Shown: positions 54,988-64,000 of the stretch, piece by piece
Numbering within the stretch: the first letter of the stretch is position 1
Layout of the letters: each line of letters begins with the position of its first letter
DNA from: Hydrocarboniphaga sp965279055
Lineage (GTDB): Bacteria; Pseudomonadota; Gammaproteobacteria; Nevskiales; Nevskiaceae
Length of the DNA stretch: 64,000 nucleotides
NCBI RefSeq assembly: GCF_965279055.1
Contig: NZ_OZ257125.1
Coordinates: 1,798,001-1,862,000, forward strand
Direction: 5' to 3'
The notes under the pieces: model-generated
The model's database searches: none
The model's input: only the letters and a program-made list of their open reading frames with translations
What the model was told of the DNA's origin: nothing
Position numbers and translations under genes: made by a program

Positions 54988-56892
54988 ATGGCGCAGATGA
55001 GCCCGCCGGCAAGCGATAGCGTGGCCGATGCGATTGCCTTGCAGGCAGCCGATCGTGAAAAACAGCAGCTGATTCACGAACAGGTGGGCTATCTGCAGCG
55101 CCAGCGCGGCGTGCAGGCGGCGCAGCAGGCGCTGCTCGAGCAACAGCGCCTGGGCCAGGTGTTTGCCAACAACAACCAGCGCGTACAGAACATCCGCGAG
55201 CGGCTGCGCATCGTGTTCGAAGTCGGCCTTGCGCTGGTCGTGCTGGTGGTCGCCGGCGTCGTGGTCAACCTGTTGTTCTCGGCCTGGCATGCGCAGAACG
55301 TGGTGATCGGCGCTTTCGACGTTCCGCCGGCGATGGACCAGCAGGGCCTCAGCGGCAAGACGATCGCGTCCGGCCTGCTCGACCAGTTGCAACGCTTCCA
55401 GTCGGAAACGCGTTCTTCGGTTTCCAAGCGCGGCATCACCGACGCCTGGACCGGGGATGTCCGCGTGGAAATTCCGGAGGCGCATATCTCGATCGGCGAG
55501 CTGCAACGCTATCTGCGTGCCTGGCTCGGCAACGAAACGCACATCGGCGGCGGCATCACGCAGACCGCCGAAGGCGGCCTCGCGCTCACGGTCCGCGGCA
55601 ACGGCTTCGCGGCCAAGACCTTCTACGGCAAAGCATCGGAACTGTCGGCGCTGACCCTGCAAGCTGCCGAGTACATCTATGGTGTTTCGGAGACCTACCG
55701 CTTCGGTGCCTATCTGACCGACGAAGCCCGCGACCAAGAGGCGATCGAACTGGTCAAGACCCACTACGGCTCGGCGCTGCCGTCCGACAAGCCGCTGCTG
55801 CTCAATCTCTGGGGCCTGGCGCTACTCGATCAGGGGCAGTATGCGGAGGCCTTGACCCGGTTCCGTCAGGCGGTCGCGCTGAAGCCGGACTACTGGGTGG
55901 GCTACAACAACATCATGTCCGTCCAGACGACGCTCGGCGACGAGGAAGGCACGGTGCAGACGGGCCTGCAACTGGAGCGCCTCGCCCGGCGCGGGCAGTG
56001 GTTTGCCAAAGACGTCTCTCCGCTGTATTTCCAGAATCTCGACGTGTTGCGCTGGGATCTGCCGGCCGTGCACGAGAGCAACCTGCGCGATATGGCGGAC
56101 AGTGCCGGACAGGGAACGGGTACCGTGACCGCGGCGGCGAGCGATGCACAGCAACTGGCGCAAATGCACGACTGGCAAGGCGCGCTGCTGGCGCTGCAAA
56201 CATCGCCCGGCGCCGCCACTGATCCTTATGCCGTGATCCAGACCGATTTCGTCAACGGCATCATCGCGCTAGATCGCGGCGACCATGCCGCGGCGCTCGT
56301 GGCGCTGAATCAGGTCGACGCCGCCGTATCCGCGTCGACCGCGATGGCCGGCAACTTCATCGGCCCGTCCTGCTGGCTGGCGCTGGCGGAGGAGTGGACC
56401 GGACAGCACGACAAAGCCGTTGCCGACATCGAGCGCGGCGGTCGCGGGGTCGATTGCTATCGCTTCAAGGCCGACATCGGCGATCACCACGGCGACTGGG
56501 CGCTGGCGCAGCAACAGTACGCCGAGGCGGTGGCGCTGGCGCCGTCGATCCCGAGTTCGTATTTTTCCTGGGGCGAAGCCTTGATGCGCCACGGTGATAT
56601 CGACGGCGCGGTCGCCAAATTCACCGACGCGAATGCTCGCGGCCCGCACTGGGCCGATCCGCTGAAGAGCTGGGGCGACGCGCTCGCCGCCAAGCAGGAT
56701 TACAAGGCGGCGGTCGCGCGGTACACCGAAGCCGAAAAGTACGCGCCCAACTGGGGCGCGCTGCACCTGAGCTGGGGCCGGGCGCTGGACAAACTCGGCC
56801 GCCATGACGCGGCGCGCGAGCAGTATCGTCAGGCGCTGCATCTGGACCTGAGCGACGCGCAGCGCAAGTCACTGGAGGGTTGTTGCGCTTGA
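54988..56892 (+). CDS. Membrane-anchored TPR protein
   Basis: A 634-residue protein with GGGGAG before the ATG. A coiled-coil Gln-rich leader (~20-70) precedes one membrane helix (~77-97: VGLALVVLVVAGVVVNLLF). The next region (~105-235) has AFDVPPAMDQQGLSGKTIASGLLDQL, also found in TPR proteins with an FlgO/SypA-like domain. At least eight TPR-like repeats follow (~260-630), e.g. YFSWGEALMRHGDIDGAVAKF and LHLSWGRALDKLGRHDAA. The function is unknown; it resembles TPR proteins that sit on regulators such as adenylate cyclases. It is the last gene before the accessory cassette. Confidence 0.8.
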   Translation: MAQMSPPASDSVADAIALQAADREKQQLIHEQVGYLQRQRGVQAAQQALLEQQRLGQVFANNNQRVQNIRERLRIVFEVGLALVVLVVAGVVVNLLFSAWHAQNVVIGAFDVPPAMDQQGLSGKTIASGLLDQLQRFQSETRSSVSKRGITDAWTGDVRVEIPEAHISIGELQRYLRAWLGNETHIGGGITQTAEGGLALTVRGNGFAAKTFYGKASELSALTLQAAEYIYGVSETYRFGAYLTDEARDQEAIELVKTHYGSALPSDKPLLLNLWGLALLDQGQYAEALTRFRQAVALKPDYWVGYNNIMSVQTTLGDEEGTVQTGLQLERLARRGQWFAKDVSPLYFQNLDVLRWDLPAVHESNLRDMADSAGQGTGTVTAAASDAQQLAQMHDWQGALLALQTSPGAATDPYAVIQTDFVNGIIALDRGDHAAALVALNQVDAAVSASTAMAGNFIGPSCWLALAEEWTGQHDKAVADIERGGRGVDCYRFKADIGDHHGDWALAQQQYAEAVALAPSIPSSYFSWGEALMRHGDIDGAVAKFTDANARGPHWADPLKSWGDALAAKQDYKAAVARYTEAEKYAPNWGALHLSWGRALDKLGRHDAAREQYRQALHLDLSDAQRKSLEGCCA

Positions 56893-57083
56893 GCCGGTGG
56901 CGCCTTTCAGCCCGAACCGGACGTTGAAAGTCTGTCGACCGCGAAAGCTCTGACTGGGATATACCATCTAAAATCTGCATCTAGGTCCGAAGCCTGGACT
57001 GGCAAGACTTATTGACCGGGTGCAACCTGGCCACTAGGTCAAGAACCAGACCGACAATCGGATCTCAAATTTTGGGGGCGGGA

Positions 57084-57692
57084 ATGGGCATCGAAGAGAT
57101 TCCACCGGGACTGCGAACCAAGGATGCGTTCCACCATATCGATGCAGGCCTTATCAATCAGCGCTTGTGTTTCATGGCCTTGGGCAGCAAAGGCCGGGAT
57201 TACTACACGTCGCGCGCCTCCGAAGCCGATGACCACATGGCACGGCTCGCCAACCGCCATCTCCTTGTGACGATGGTAGAAGACTTTTGTGAAGTCCTGG
57301 GCGCGCCCACCTTAATGGAGGCACTCGCGCTACAGAAGCCAAGACACCTCTTCCGCAGCACCGAGCGGCTGGCAGCGTGTCCAGAAATCTACGATGCAAA
57401 GCGTGTCGAGCATGAGGTGGAGCTGCCGGTTACTTTCGGCAAGCCTGTCGTCATCGCGTACCACACTTCTCACCTTGTGAGCGACACCGGCCGCATGACC
57501 TTGGCCGAGGGAAGTAAGAAAGGATACGTCGAATCGATCATCGGGTTGGTCCACGACGAGCCCGATCGCTTTCGGATCGAGCCATTGGTAATTGGATCTC
57601 CTTGGTTCGATCATCCTCGCAATGGCGCAGACTCATCTGCCCTGATGTGGCTCGGACAGAACTTCGGAGAACTCCTGCCAGAAGACATTTAG
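57084..57692 (+). CDS. Unknown protein, accessory cassette gene 1
   Basis: A 202-residue soluble protein. The ATG at 57084 follows GGGGGCGGGA and is better placed than the upstream ATG at 57012. Pattern: INQRLCFMALGSKGRDYY, AEGSKKGYVESIIGLVHDE and PLVIGSPWFDHPRN; no family is recognised. Codon use is less GC-biased than the flanking genes. It lies 12 bases before cassette gene 2, so they are likely co-expressed. Confidence 0.6.
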   Translation: MGIEEIPPGLRTKDAFHHIDAGLINQRLCFMALGSKGRDYYTSRASEADDHMARLANRHLLVTMVEDFCEVLGAPTLMEALALQKPRHLFRSTERLAACPEIYDAKRVEHEVELPVTFGKPVVIAYHTSHLVSDTGRMTLAEGSKKGYVESIIGLVHDEPDRFRIEPLVIGSPWFDHPRNGADSSALMWLGQNFGELLPEDI

Positions 57693-57704
57693 CAGTTCAG
57701 CGCG

Positions 57705-58154
57705 ATGTCGAACGTCGTCGTTGCAAATGACCATGAATGGACCAGCGTGATGTCTCAGTTGAGTGAGGCATTCGTGAAGGAAGCGATCGGGTCTCTACTT
57801 CTTGAGCCGACCAAGAAGGATTGGGGTGGAGAATCAGACGATCACTTCTCTGGAAACGTAGTGGTGGGAGGAAAACGGCGTACCGCCGCTTTTCTGTTGA
57901 AGGGCCCCACTAACTTTCGTGAGATGACCCTCGAGATGATGGGCAAGCGTGCTGACCAGATTGTCCGGCTAGCGCGGACCGGCGCTGATGTGTATGTCGT
58001 ACAACACTCTCATCTCATCGGCAGTGCAGTTCGCGAGACCCTGCGCGCACTGACAATAATGCCCGGTCGATCCTCGACCAAGTATTGCCTAATCGACGGG
58101 CTCGCGACTTACAAGATTCTCCGCGCCTACGACAGGATTCGGAAGCAGACTTGA
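57705..58154 (+). CDS. Unknown protein, possible PD-(D/E)XK-type fold, cassette gene 2
   Basis: A 149-residue protein. ESDDHFSGNVVVGGKRRTAAFLLKG (in parts: ESDDHFSGN and AAFLLKG) has acids followed by a beta-strand ending in a Lys, and a later helix-strand DQIVRLARTGADVYVVQHSH. This strand-acid-Lys layout is seen in small restriction-endonuclease-like proteins, so a nuclease role is possible. It is weak evidence: the motif is short and no family is identified. It lies 12 bases after gene 1. Confidence 0.55.
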   Translation: MSNVVVANDHEWTSVMSQLSEAFVKEAIGSLLLEPTKKDWGGESDDHFSGNVVVGGKRRTAAFLLKGPTNFREMTLEMMGKRADQIVRLARTGADVYVVQHSHLIGSAVRETLRALTIMPGRSSTKYCLIDGLATYKILRAYDRIRKQT

Positions 58155-58304
58155 GCTTGCTAGGGACGCTTTTGGCGCCGGGAGGGCGCGCCCGCCTGGG
58201 CACACTGGGCTTTGGCTCATTATGAAGGCTGCACTCGGGGCCATGGTCTGCAGCAACAGTTCGAGTCTCGATGTCTCCTTTACAGGATAAACACCCAGGT
58301 CGAT

Positions 58305-59342
58305 ATGGAAGACGGCGAAACTGAAGAGCTGCGGCGCTGGAGGAAGTATCGCGACGAACTTCGGCTGGAGGCTCTAGATCGTCACGCCGGACAGATCGAG
58401 CCATTCCTCATCCTGTGCAAACAGAAGGGACTTCCTGTCGATCGCTCACATCTTGACTTCTCGCATCCATCAGGGGTTTTCGCTACTTACCCTGGGCTAC
58501 TGCGAGGTCTACTTGGTAGTGAAATCGTGCCGGACAAGGACGGCGTTTTCCTCATCAGGGACCTGCTGAGAGAATTCTCGTTCGGAACTCGTGAAGGTCA
58601 TTTTTATTGTCCGCAATTCGTTGCTGTCGCACATCCGCATTTCCGCCGTGGATTTCATCGTCTGAATAATTTCTATCCGCGCTTTATCGAACTGTTCTCT
58701 GAATATGTGGCGAAGAGAGATGAGTGCTTCATCTCTTTGGACCCCGATAGTGTTCGTGTTGATGTGGATCACTACGGCTACAGGGAGATGGACACCTGGT
58801 ACGGCGCCCCTTTCTCAGAAGCGATTGAGAATATCGCGCTTGGCATCGGGAAGCTCAGGCCATCAGCGGATGTCGATGATAGCTTCGTGCAAGCCTTCTT
58901 CTCGGACGCCTACTCGCTTGACTTTAAATGGAGCGAGAAGAACGGTATCAAGACATTTCAAGCACTTGAACTGAAAACTCAGCGAGTGCAAATCCAAGTC
59001 GGTGACGATTTATTCTATCCAGCTAGGTACATCCACGCAGAGTACGATCTTTCAAAAAAGGTCTTCCGCCACGTCGATGGTGCGGTTCAATACTTCGACG
59101 AACGCACCTACCTAGCGCGACGAGATTCAGACTTCAATTTCAACTTCAAAGGACACCTTCAGATCAAAGCCCCTTCGGTGAAGTTGTTCAAGATAAACAG
59201 CGCAGTGACAGTTTCCGACTGGGTAGAACTGGCTTGCCAGTTCCTCTCAGGCAATCCCCTCATCTTCGAATATTTCACCGGGGCATACCCGAAATACGTG
59301 AACGAAGGTATCGAGCGCTGGCGGGCTCGACAAGCAAACTAG
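58305..59342 (+). CDS. Unknown protein, cassette gene 3
   Basis: A 345-residue protein from the ATG at 58305; the frame is open back to an ATG at 58212, which would give 376 residues. It has a charged N-terminal helix (EELRRWRKYRDELRLEALDRH), then a mixed alpha/beta body with many aromatic residues (HFYCPQFVAVAHPHFRRGFHRL; RYIHAEYDLSKKVFRHVDGAV). No motif or family is recognised. A/T-rich codons are common, unlike the neighbouring genes, suggesting transfer. It lies 150 bases after gene 2 on the same strand. Confidence 0.6.
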   Translation: MEDGETEELRRWRKYRDELRLEALDRHAGQIEPFLILCKQKGLPVDRSHLDFSHPSGVFATYPGLLRGLLGSEIVPDKDGVFLIRDLLREFSFGTREGHFYCPQFVAVAHPHFRRGFHRLNNFYPRFIELFSEYVAKRDECFISLDPDSVRVDVDHYGYREMDTWYGAPFSEAIENIALGIGKLRPSADVDDSFVQAFFSDAYSLDFKWSEKNGIKTFQALELKTQRVQIQVGDDLFYPARYIHAEYDLSKKVFRHVDGAVQYFDERTYLARRDSDFNFNFKGHLQIKAPSVKLFKINSAVTVSDWVELACQFLSGNPLIFEYFTGAYPKYVNEGIERWRARQAN

Positions 59343-59503
59343 CTCCCGCATATCAACCCCTACCCGACGTCGCGAGCGTTAACGGTGGCCCGCATCGTTT
59401 GAGAACGCCGACCGTCCGCTCCTGGCATACAGAAGCCGTTCGCGCCTACGGCCAGTTGAGTGCGCCGACGCCATCGAAAAAAGCGAACACAACAGCATTC
59501 CTG

Positions 59504-61075
59504 CTACTGCGCCGATATGCTCCTTTTCCCTGCCCGTAGCACGAACTTCTGAATCTTGCCGGTCGCCGTCTTGGGCAGTTCGGTCACGAAGTGGAAGGCG
59601 CTCGGCACTTTGAAGTGCGCCATGTTCTCGCGCGCGAAGCGGCGCATTTCGTCCTCTGCCGCCTGCGCGCCGTCGCGCAGCACGATGAACGCGTGGGGCG
59701 ACTCGCCCCATTTGTCGTGCGGCATGCCGACCACCGCCACCTCCAGTATCGACGGGTGTCGCAACAGCGCGCCCTCGACTTCGATCGACGAGATGTTTTC
59801 GCCGCCGGAGATGATCACGTCCTTGAAGCGATCGCGGATCTCGACATAGCCGTCGGGATGCACCACCGCCGCGTCGCCCGAATGGAAATAGCCGCCGGTG
59901 AAGGCCTTGGCCGTGGCCTCCGGGTCGTTGTAGTAGCCCTTCATCACCACGTTGCCCTTGGCGACGATTTCGCCGAGCGTGGTGCCGTCGTGCGGCACGT
60001 CGTTCATCTGCTCGTCGACAACACGTAACTCGCCGGAGGTGATCAGCTCCACGCCCTGGCGCGCCTTCTGCACGGCGCATTCGCCGGGCGCAAGCGCCTG
60101 GTGCGCTGGCAGCGGCTCGCAGATCGAAATGAACGGGGCGGTCTCCGTGAGCCCGTAGACCTGTGTGATTTCCCAGCCGAGTTCGCCCTCCATGCGCTCG
60201 ATCGTCGCCGGGGCGGGCGGGGCGCCGGCGGTGAACACCTTCACGCCGCGGCGCAGGCTGCTGCGCTCGTCCGCCGGCCCGTTTGCGATCGCGATAAGCA
60301 CCGTCGGCGCCGCGCACAGGTGCGTGATCTGTTCCTGATTGATCGCCTGATAGATCCGCGCGGCCTCGACTTTCGGCAGGCAGACGTGCGTACCGCCGGT
60401 GCCGGTGATGGTCCAGGTGAAGGTCCAGCCGTTGGCATGGAACATCGGCAGCGTCCACAGGTAGCGGCTGGCCGGTGTGAGGTTCCAGTGTGCGAGCACG
60501 CCGATCGAGTTCACCCAGGCGTTGCGATGCGTGATCATCACGCCCTTGGGACGCGAGGTCGTGCCGCTGGTGTAGTTGATCGTGATCAGGTCGGTTTCGG
60601 CCGCCTCCACCTTGGTGAAGTGGCCGTCGCTCGCGGCCAGCAGCGCCTCGTAGTCGAGCCAGCCGGCCTTGTTGCCATCGAGTGCGACGAAGTGCTGCAC
60701 GCCGGGCAGCTTGGCGCGCACGCTGTCGATGGCATCCAGGTAATCGCCGCTGGCGATGATCAGCTTCGAGCCGCTGTGCTCGCACAGATAGACGAAGTCG
60801 TCCGGCGTCAGCCGATAGTTGATCGGCACCAGCACCGCGCCGATCTGCGGCACCGCGTAGAACTGCTCGAGGTGCCCATGCACGTTGGGCGCAATGGTCG
60901 CGACGCGGTCGCCGGGGCGCACGCCGAGCGCGGCGAGGGCGGCCGAGGCCTTGTCGATGCGCTCGCCGAACTGGCGATAGCTAAGCCGCAGCCCGCCGTC
61001 GACGACCGCCTCGCGATCCGGATAGAGCTTGCGCGCGCGGCGCAGGAAGTCGAGCGGGCTCAGCGGAGTTTCCAT
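59504..61075 (-). CDS. Acyl-CoA synthetase (AMP-forming)
   Basis: A 523-residue adenylate-forming enzyme. Motifs in order: INYTSGTTSRPKGVMITHRN (seen as YTSGTTSRPKG), LPMFHANGWTFTW, QVYGLTETAPF, YFHSGDAAVVHPDGYVEIRDRFKDVI (as GDAAVVHPDGY and RDRFKDVI), and TATGKIQKFVLR with the catalytic Lys. The length and the ANGW motif fit the medium/long-chain and 3-methylmercaptopropionyl-CoA ligase-like group. It activates a fatty or carboxylic acid to its CoA ester. It is divergent from the zinc alcohol dehydrogenase gene. Confidence 0.92.
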   Translation of the reverse strand: METPLSPLDFLRRARKLYPDREAVVDGGLRLSYRQFGERIDKASAALAALGVRPGDRVATIAPNVHGHLEQFYAVPQIGAVLVPINYRLTPDDFVYLCEHSGSKLIIASGDYLDAIDSVRAKLPGVQHFVALDGNKAGWLDYEALLAASDGHFTKVEAAETDLITINYTSGTTSRPKGVMITHRNAWVNSIGVLAHWNLTPASRYLWTLPMFHANGWTFTWTITGTGGTHVCLPKVEAARIYQAINQEQITHLCAAPTVLIAIANGPADERSSLRRGVKVFTAGAPPAPATIERMEGELGWEITQVYGLTETAPFISICEPLPAHQALAPGECAVQKARQGVELITSGELRVVDEQMNDVPHDGTTLGEIVAKGNVVMKGYYNDPEATAKAFTGGYFHSGDAAVVHPDGYVEIRDRFKDVIISGGENISSIEVEGALLRHPSILEVAVVGMPHDKWGESPHAFIVLRDGAQAAEDEMRRFARENMAHFKVPSAFHFVTELPKTATGKIQKFVLRAGKRSISAQ

Positions 61076-61340
61076 CGTATTCGAGTCTCGGTTATCGATC
61101 GGTTGGCTGCAGCCTGCCAGGCAGACGTCGCGACGCGCCCACCGCGCTGCAGCAAAGCGATTGCGGGCCTTATGTTGAACACATTACGGCATCCGTTGCC
61201 ACTACCCGTGCGACGCGAGCGGACTACTCTTCAAGTGGGGTTACAAGCACCCGATGCGCCCCTAACATGGAGCGCACAAACCACGCATCGACAGTGGAAG
61301 CCGCCACACCAAGGCGGCGCATATTACGAGGAGAGTCAGC

Positions 61341-62393
61341 ATGCGCGCATTCGTGTTTCTCGGCGCAGGACGTGTCGGTGTCGTCGACCGTGCGATCCCG
61401 GTGGCCGGCCCTAACGATGCCATCATCAGAACGACCGCGTCCTTGATCTGCACGTCCGATGTCCACACCGTTTCGGGTGGCCTTCCGATTCCCGAAGGCC
61501 GGATTCTCGGCCACGAAAGCGTTGGCGTGGTGCATGCCGTCGGCAGCAGCGTGGTCCGCTACAAGGTGGGCGATCGCGTTGCGGTCAACGCGGTGACGCC
61601 TTGCGGCTCCTGCGACGGCTGCCAGCGCGGCTTCACCTCGCAGTGCGGCGGCATGCTCGGCGGGTACAAGTTCACCAACCAGAAGGACGGCAACCTCGCC
61701 GAGTATTTCCACGTCAACGACGCCGACTTCAACCTGGCGCTGATTCCGGCCGGCGTCACCGACGAGCAGGCGCTGTATACGACCGACATGCTATCGACCG
61801 GTTTCATCGGTGCCGAACACGCGCAGATTCCGCTCGGCGGCTCGGTCGCGATCTTTGCCCAGGGCCCGGTCGGCCTGTCCGCCACCATCGGCGCGACGCT
61901 GTGCGGAGCCGGATTGATCATCGCCGTCGAGGGCAAGCCCGATCGCGCGGCGCTGGCGCGACGCTACGGCGCCGACATCGTCATCGACCCCGGTGTCGTT
62001 GACCCGGTCAGCGAGATCATGTCGCTGACCGGTGATGGCGTCGATGCGGCGATCGACGCCCTGGGGCATCAGAAAACCTTCGAGGCCTGCGTCAAGGTCA
62101 CCAAGGCCGGTGGTGTCATTTCCAACATCGGCTACCACGGCGATGGCGACACCACCGCGCTGTCGATCCCGCTCGCGGAATTCGGCCTGGGCATGGGCGA
62201 CAAGCAGATCAGGACCGCGCTGTGTCGGGGCGGGCGGGTGCGCACGACGCGGCTGCTGCGCCTGATCGAGTCGCGCCGATTCGATCCGACGCTGATGACG
62301 ACTCACAAATTCCCTTTCGAGGATGTGGCGACTGCCTTCAGGCTGATGCAGACCAAGCAGGACAACATCATCAAGCCGCTGATCACGTTCTGA
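61341..62393 (+). CDS. Zinc-dependent alcohol dehydrogenase (MDR family)
   Basis: A 350-residue medium-chain dehydrogenase with GAGGAGAG before the ATG. Catalytic zinc ligands: Cys37 in ICTSDVH and His58-Glu59 in GHES; the structural-zinc cysteines are in TPCGSCDGCQRGFTSQC. The cofactor domain has FAQGPVGLSATIGATLCGA. The order and ADIVIDPGVVDP are close to the secondary-alcohol (isopropanol) dehydrogenase branch. It oxidises or reduces alcohols with NAD(P). A MalT-like regulator starts 35 bases downstream on the same strand. Confidence 0.93.
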   Translation: MRAFVFLGAGRVGVVDRAIPVAGPNDAIIRTTASLICTSDVHTVSGGLPIPEGRILGHESVGVVHAVGSSVVRYKVGDRVAVNAVTPCGSCDGCQRGFTSQCGGMLGGYKFTNQKDGNLAEYFHVNDADFNLALIPAGVTDEQALYTTDMLSTGFIGAEHAQIPLGGSVAIFAQGPVGLSATIGATLCGAGLIIAVEGKPDRAALARRYGADIVIDPGVVDPVSEIMSLTGDGVDAAIDALGHQKTFEACVKVTKAGGVISNIGYHGDGDTTALSIPLAEFGLGMGDKQIRTALCRGGRVRTTRLLRLIESRRFDPTLMTTHKFPFEDVATAFRLMQTKQDNIIKPLITF

Positions 62394-62427
62394 TCCCGAT
62401 GAATCCGTCGCGACACGTGAGGCCGCA

Positions 62428-64000
62428 GTGAGTCCGGTCGGCGAGGGCATGCCGCGCCAGCGCCGGCTGGTCGCCAGCAAGCTGCGAGCGCCCACCTGGC
62501 GCGGCACGCTGATCGCCCGGCCGCAGCTGCTCGCGGCGCTGGAGGGCGTGCTGACGCGCAAGCTGGCGCTGATTCATGGGCCTGCAGGCTTTGGCAAGAC
62601 CACGCTCGCAACGCAGTGGGCCGATCAGCTTCGCGCGCGCCGTATCGGCGTGGCGTGGTTGTCGCTCGATGTTGCCGACAACGATCTCAACCGCTTTCTG
62701 GCGTATCTGCTCGAAGCGGTTCGGGCCTTCGACGGCGGGGTCGGGTCAAGCCTGCGCGGCCTGATCGAAGCCAACCCCGACTCCTCCGCCGATTACGTGC
62801 TGGACACGCTGCTCGCCGACCTGGCCCTGCAGGACGGCGAGAGCGTGCTGTTCATCGACGACTGGCATCTGATCCACGACGCGGCGGTGCAATCGTCGGT
62901 TCAGCACCTGCTGATGCACCTGCCGCCGAACCTGCACGTGGTCATCACCAGCCGCACGCGCGGCGGTGTGCCGCTGAGCCGCCTGCGCGTGCACGACCTG
63001 CTGGTGGAAATCGATTCGACTGCCTTGCGTTTCGATCTGGAAGAGTCGCGCACTTTTTTGTCGCAGCACGAGGGCATCTCGCTCAGCACCGAAGACCAGT
63101 CCTCGCTGTGGCGCACCACGGAAGGATGGGCCGCGGCCTTGCACCTGGCGTCGATCTCGCTGCGCGCGTCGGGAAACGCCGATGGCATCGCGCAATGGAC
63201 CGCCGGCGCCGCGGCGAACGACATCGGCGAATATCTCGCCGAAAACGTCGTCGGCCGCCTGCCGCCGGAGCAGGTGGCCTTCCTGTGCCGCACCTCGATT
63301 CTCGAGCGGATGTGCGGCGAGCTGTGCAATGCCGTCACCGGTGCCCACGATGGCGTGGCGCAGCTGGAGGCGCTGGAGAGCCAGGAGTTGTTCCTGCAGC
63401 CGATCGGCGAGGAGCGCAAATGGTTTCGCTATCACCATCTGTTCGCGCGCTTCCTGCAGCGCCGGCTGGAGCGTGACTTCCCCGGCGAAACCGCCGATCT
63501 GCATCGCGCGGCGGCGCGCTGGCTGTCGGACCAGGGCCAGATCGTCGAAGCAGTCGACCACGCGCTGGCGGCCAAAGACCTGAAGCTTGCCGTGGATCAG
63601 ATCGAGCGCCATGCGATCCCGCTGGTGGCAACCAGCTGGATGTCGACCTTGCTCAATCTGGTGCGCAAGCTGCCGGGAACGGCGCTGCTGGACCGGCCCA
63701 GGATGCAGATGGCGATTGCCTGGGCCGATACGCTGACGCACCGGCCGCAGGAAGCCGAGGTCGCCTTGTGGCACGTCGAGCGTGTGGCCAGCACGCTTGC
63801 GGCCGTCGAGCGGCAAAGGCTGCTCGACGAAGCCGATGTGGTGCGTGCCTGCATGTGCGCCTATGGCGATCGTATCGACGGCATCGAGCCGCTGGTCGCC
63901 AATTGCCTGGATCGGCCGCAGGATTTCACGCCGCTCGCAGTCGGCGTCGCCGCCAACGTGCTGTCGTACTACCACCTGCACCGGCAACAGTTCGGCAAGG
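62428..64000 (+). CDS. MalT-type LuxR regulator, 3' end missing
   Basis: The frame is open from the GTG at 62428 (GAGG 5 bases upstream) to the window end, giving 524 codons. An ATG at 62449 is an in-frame alternative. A P-loop GPAGFGKTTLATQW lies near residue 50, with LFIDDWHLI (Walker B) near residue 137, then SRTRGGVPLSRLR, and a helical winged region RYHHLFARFLQRRLE. This is the STAND ATPase order of MalT/AcoK/AlkS-type activators; the TPR-like region and the C-terminal LuxR HTH would lie beyond the window. It probably controls the alcohol dehydrogenase upstream. Confidence 0.9.
   Translation, partial: MSPVGEGMPRQRRLVASKLRAPTWRGTLIARPQLLAALEGVLTRKLALIHGPAGFGKTTLATQWADQLRARRIGVAWLSLDVADNDLNRFLAYLLEAVRAFDGGVGSSLRGLIEANPDSSADYVLDTLLADLALQDGESVLFIDDWHLIHDAAVQSSVQHLLMHLPPNLHVVITSRTRGGVPLSRLRVHDLLVEIDSTALRFDLEESRTFLSQHEGISLSTEDQSSLWRTTEGWAAALHLASISLRASGNADGIAQWTAGAAANDIGEYLAENVVGRLPPEQVAFLCRTSILERMCGELCNAVTGAHDGVAQLEALESQELFLQPIGEERKWFRYHHLFARFLQRRLERDFPGETADLHRAAARWLSDQGQIVEAVDHALAAKDLKLAVDQIERHAIPLVATSWMSTLLNLVRKLPGTALLDRPRMQMAIAWADTLTHRPQEAEVALWHVERVASTLAAVERQRLLDEADVVRACMCAYGDRIDGIEPLVANCLDRPQDFTPLAVGVAANVLSYYHLHRQQFGK

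Overview
The window is GC-rich, densely packed bacterial chromosome. Tat and lipoprotein signals, TonB/ExbB/ExbD, porins, a PQQ alcohol dehydrogenase relay and sigma-54 promoters point to a Gram-negative proteobacterium, most likely a gammaproteobacterium of the Nevskiales/Xanthomonadales type. The taxonomic guess is inference only. No rRNA, tRNA or CRISPR array was seen.

Layout. 1-5.6 kb: a TonB-type energising module (LamG-ExbB fusion cut by the window edge, ExbD, TonB, putative porin, coiled-coil protein, YbjN-like protein). 6.0-10.75 kb: a minus-strand arsenic operon, arsR - arsI-like - arsN2::arsC fusion - aqpS - arsC (LMW type) - arsC (glutaredoxin type) - arsH - broken arsN1. It has no efflux pump and is preceded by six copies of an octamer. 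10.8-22.4 kb: ordinary genes (TolB/TPR membrane protein, M14 peptidase, DUF1272, receiver protein, ahpC/ahpF, RMD1/DUF155 protein, purple-acid-phosphatase-like lipoprotein, phospholipase C).

22.4-34.9 kb and 39.8-43.2 kb: an alcohol-to-acetyl-CoA unit. It holds an adenylate kinase fused to acetyl-CoA synthetase, an AcoR-like sigma-54 activator, a porin, a PQQ alcohol dehydrogenase with the lanthanide-type Asp, its cytochrome c, a periplasmic binding protein, a SoxYZ-like carrier, a zinc metallohydrolase, an NAD-type aldehyde dehydrogenase and a flavocytochrome c pair. Four of these genes (kinase-synthetase, porin, PQQ-ADH, aldehyde dehydrogenase) are preceded by the same sigma-54-type sequence, TGGCAT-N6-TGCT, with partial or full TGTCA-N6-TGACA sites 85-210 bp further upstream. 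The likely flow is alcohol -> aldehyde -> acetate -> acetyl-CoA, with the AMP made by the synthetase recycled by the attached kinase.

34.9-39.6 kb: an accessory block inserted between the two halves of the alcohol unit. It contains a four-gene overlapping operon (helical unknown, QueC-like PP-loop protein, XRE-ImmA/IrrE protease, PIN-like nuclease), which is a candidate undescribed defence system, and a PIN toxin-antitoxin pair. 43.5-56.9 kb: signalling and housekeeping genes (Ser/Thr kinase-TPR with a convergent ECF sigma factor, hemerythrin, an IS5-type MITE touching a phosphotransferase start, DUF1330, SDR, hybrid histidine kinase, RsgA, TPR protein). 57.1-59.3 kb: three unrecognised genes of different base composition, a second accessory cassette. 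59.5-64 kb: acyl-CoA synthetase, zinc alcohol dehydrogenase and a MalT/LuxR-type regulator cut by the right edge.

Several families of palindromic intergenic repeats lie between operons: the CCGAGTAGC hairpin (three loci), the CGTCATTCCCGC repeat (two), the TGTAGGAGCGG repeat (three) and a CCCGGGTGAAACCCGGG hairpin (one).
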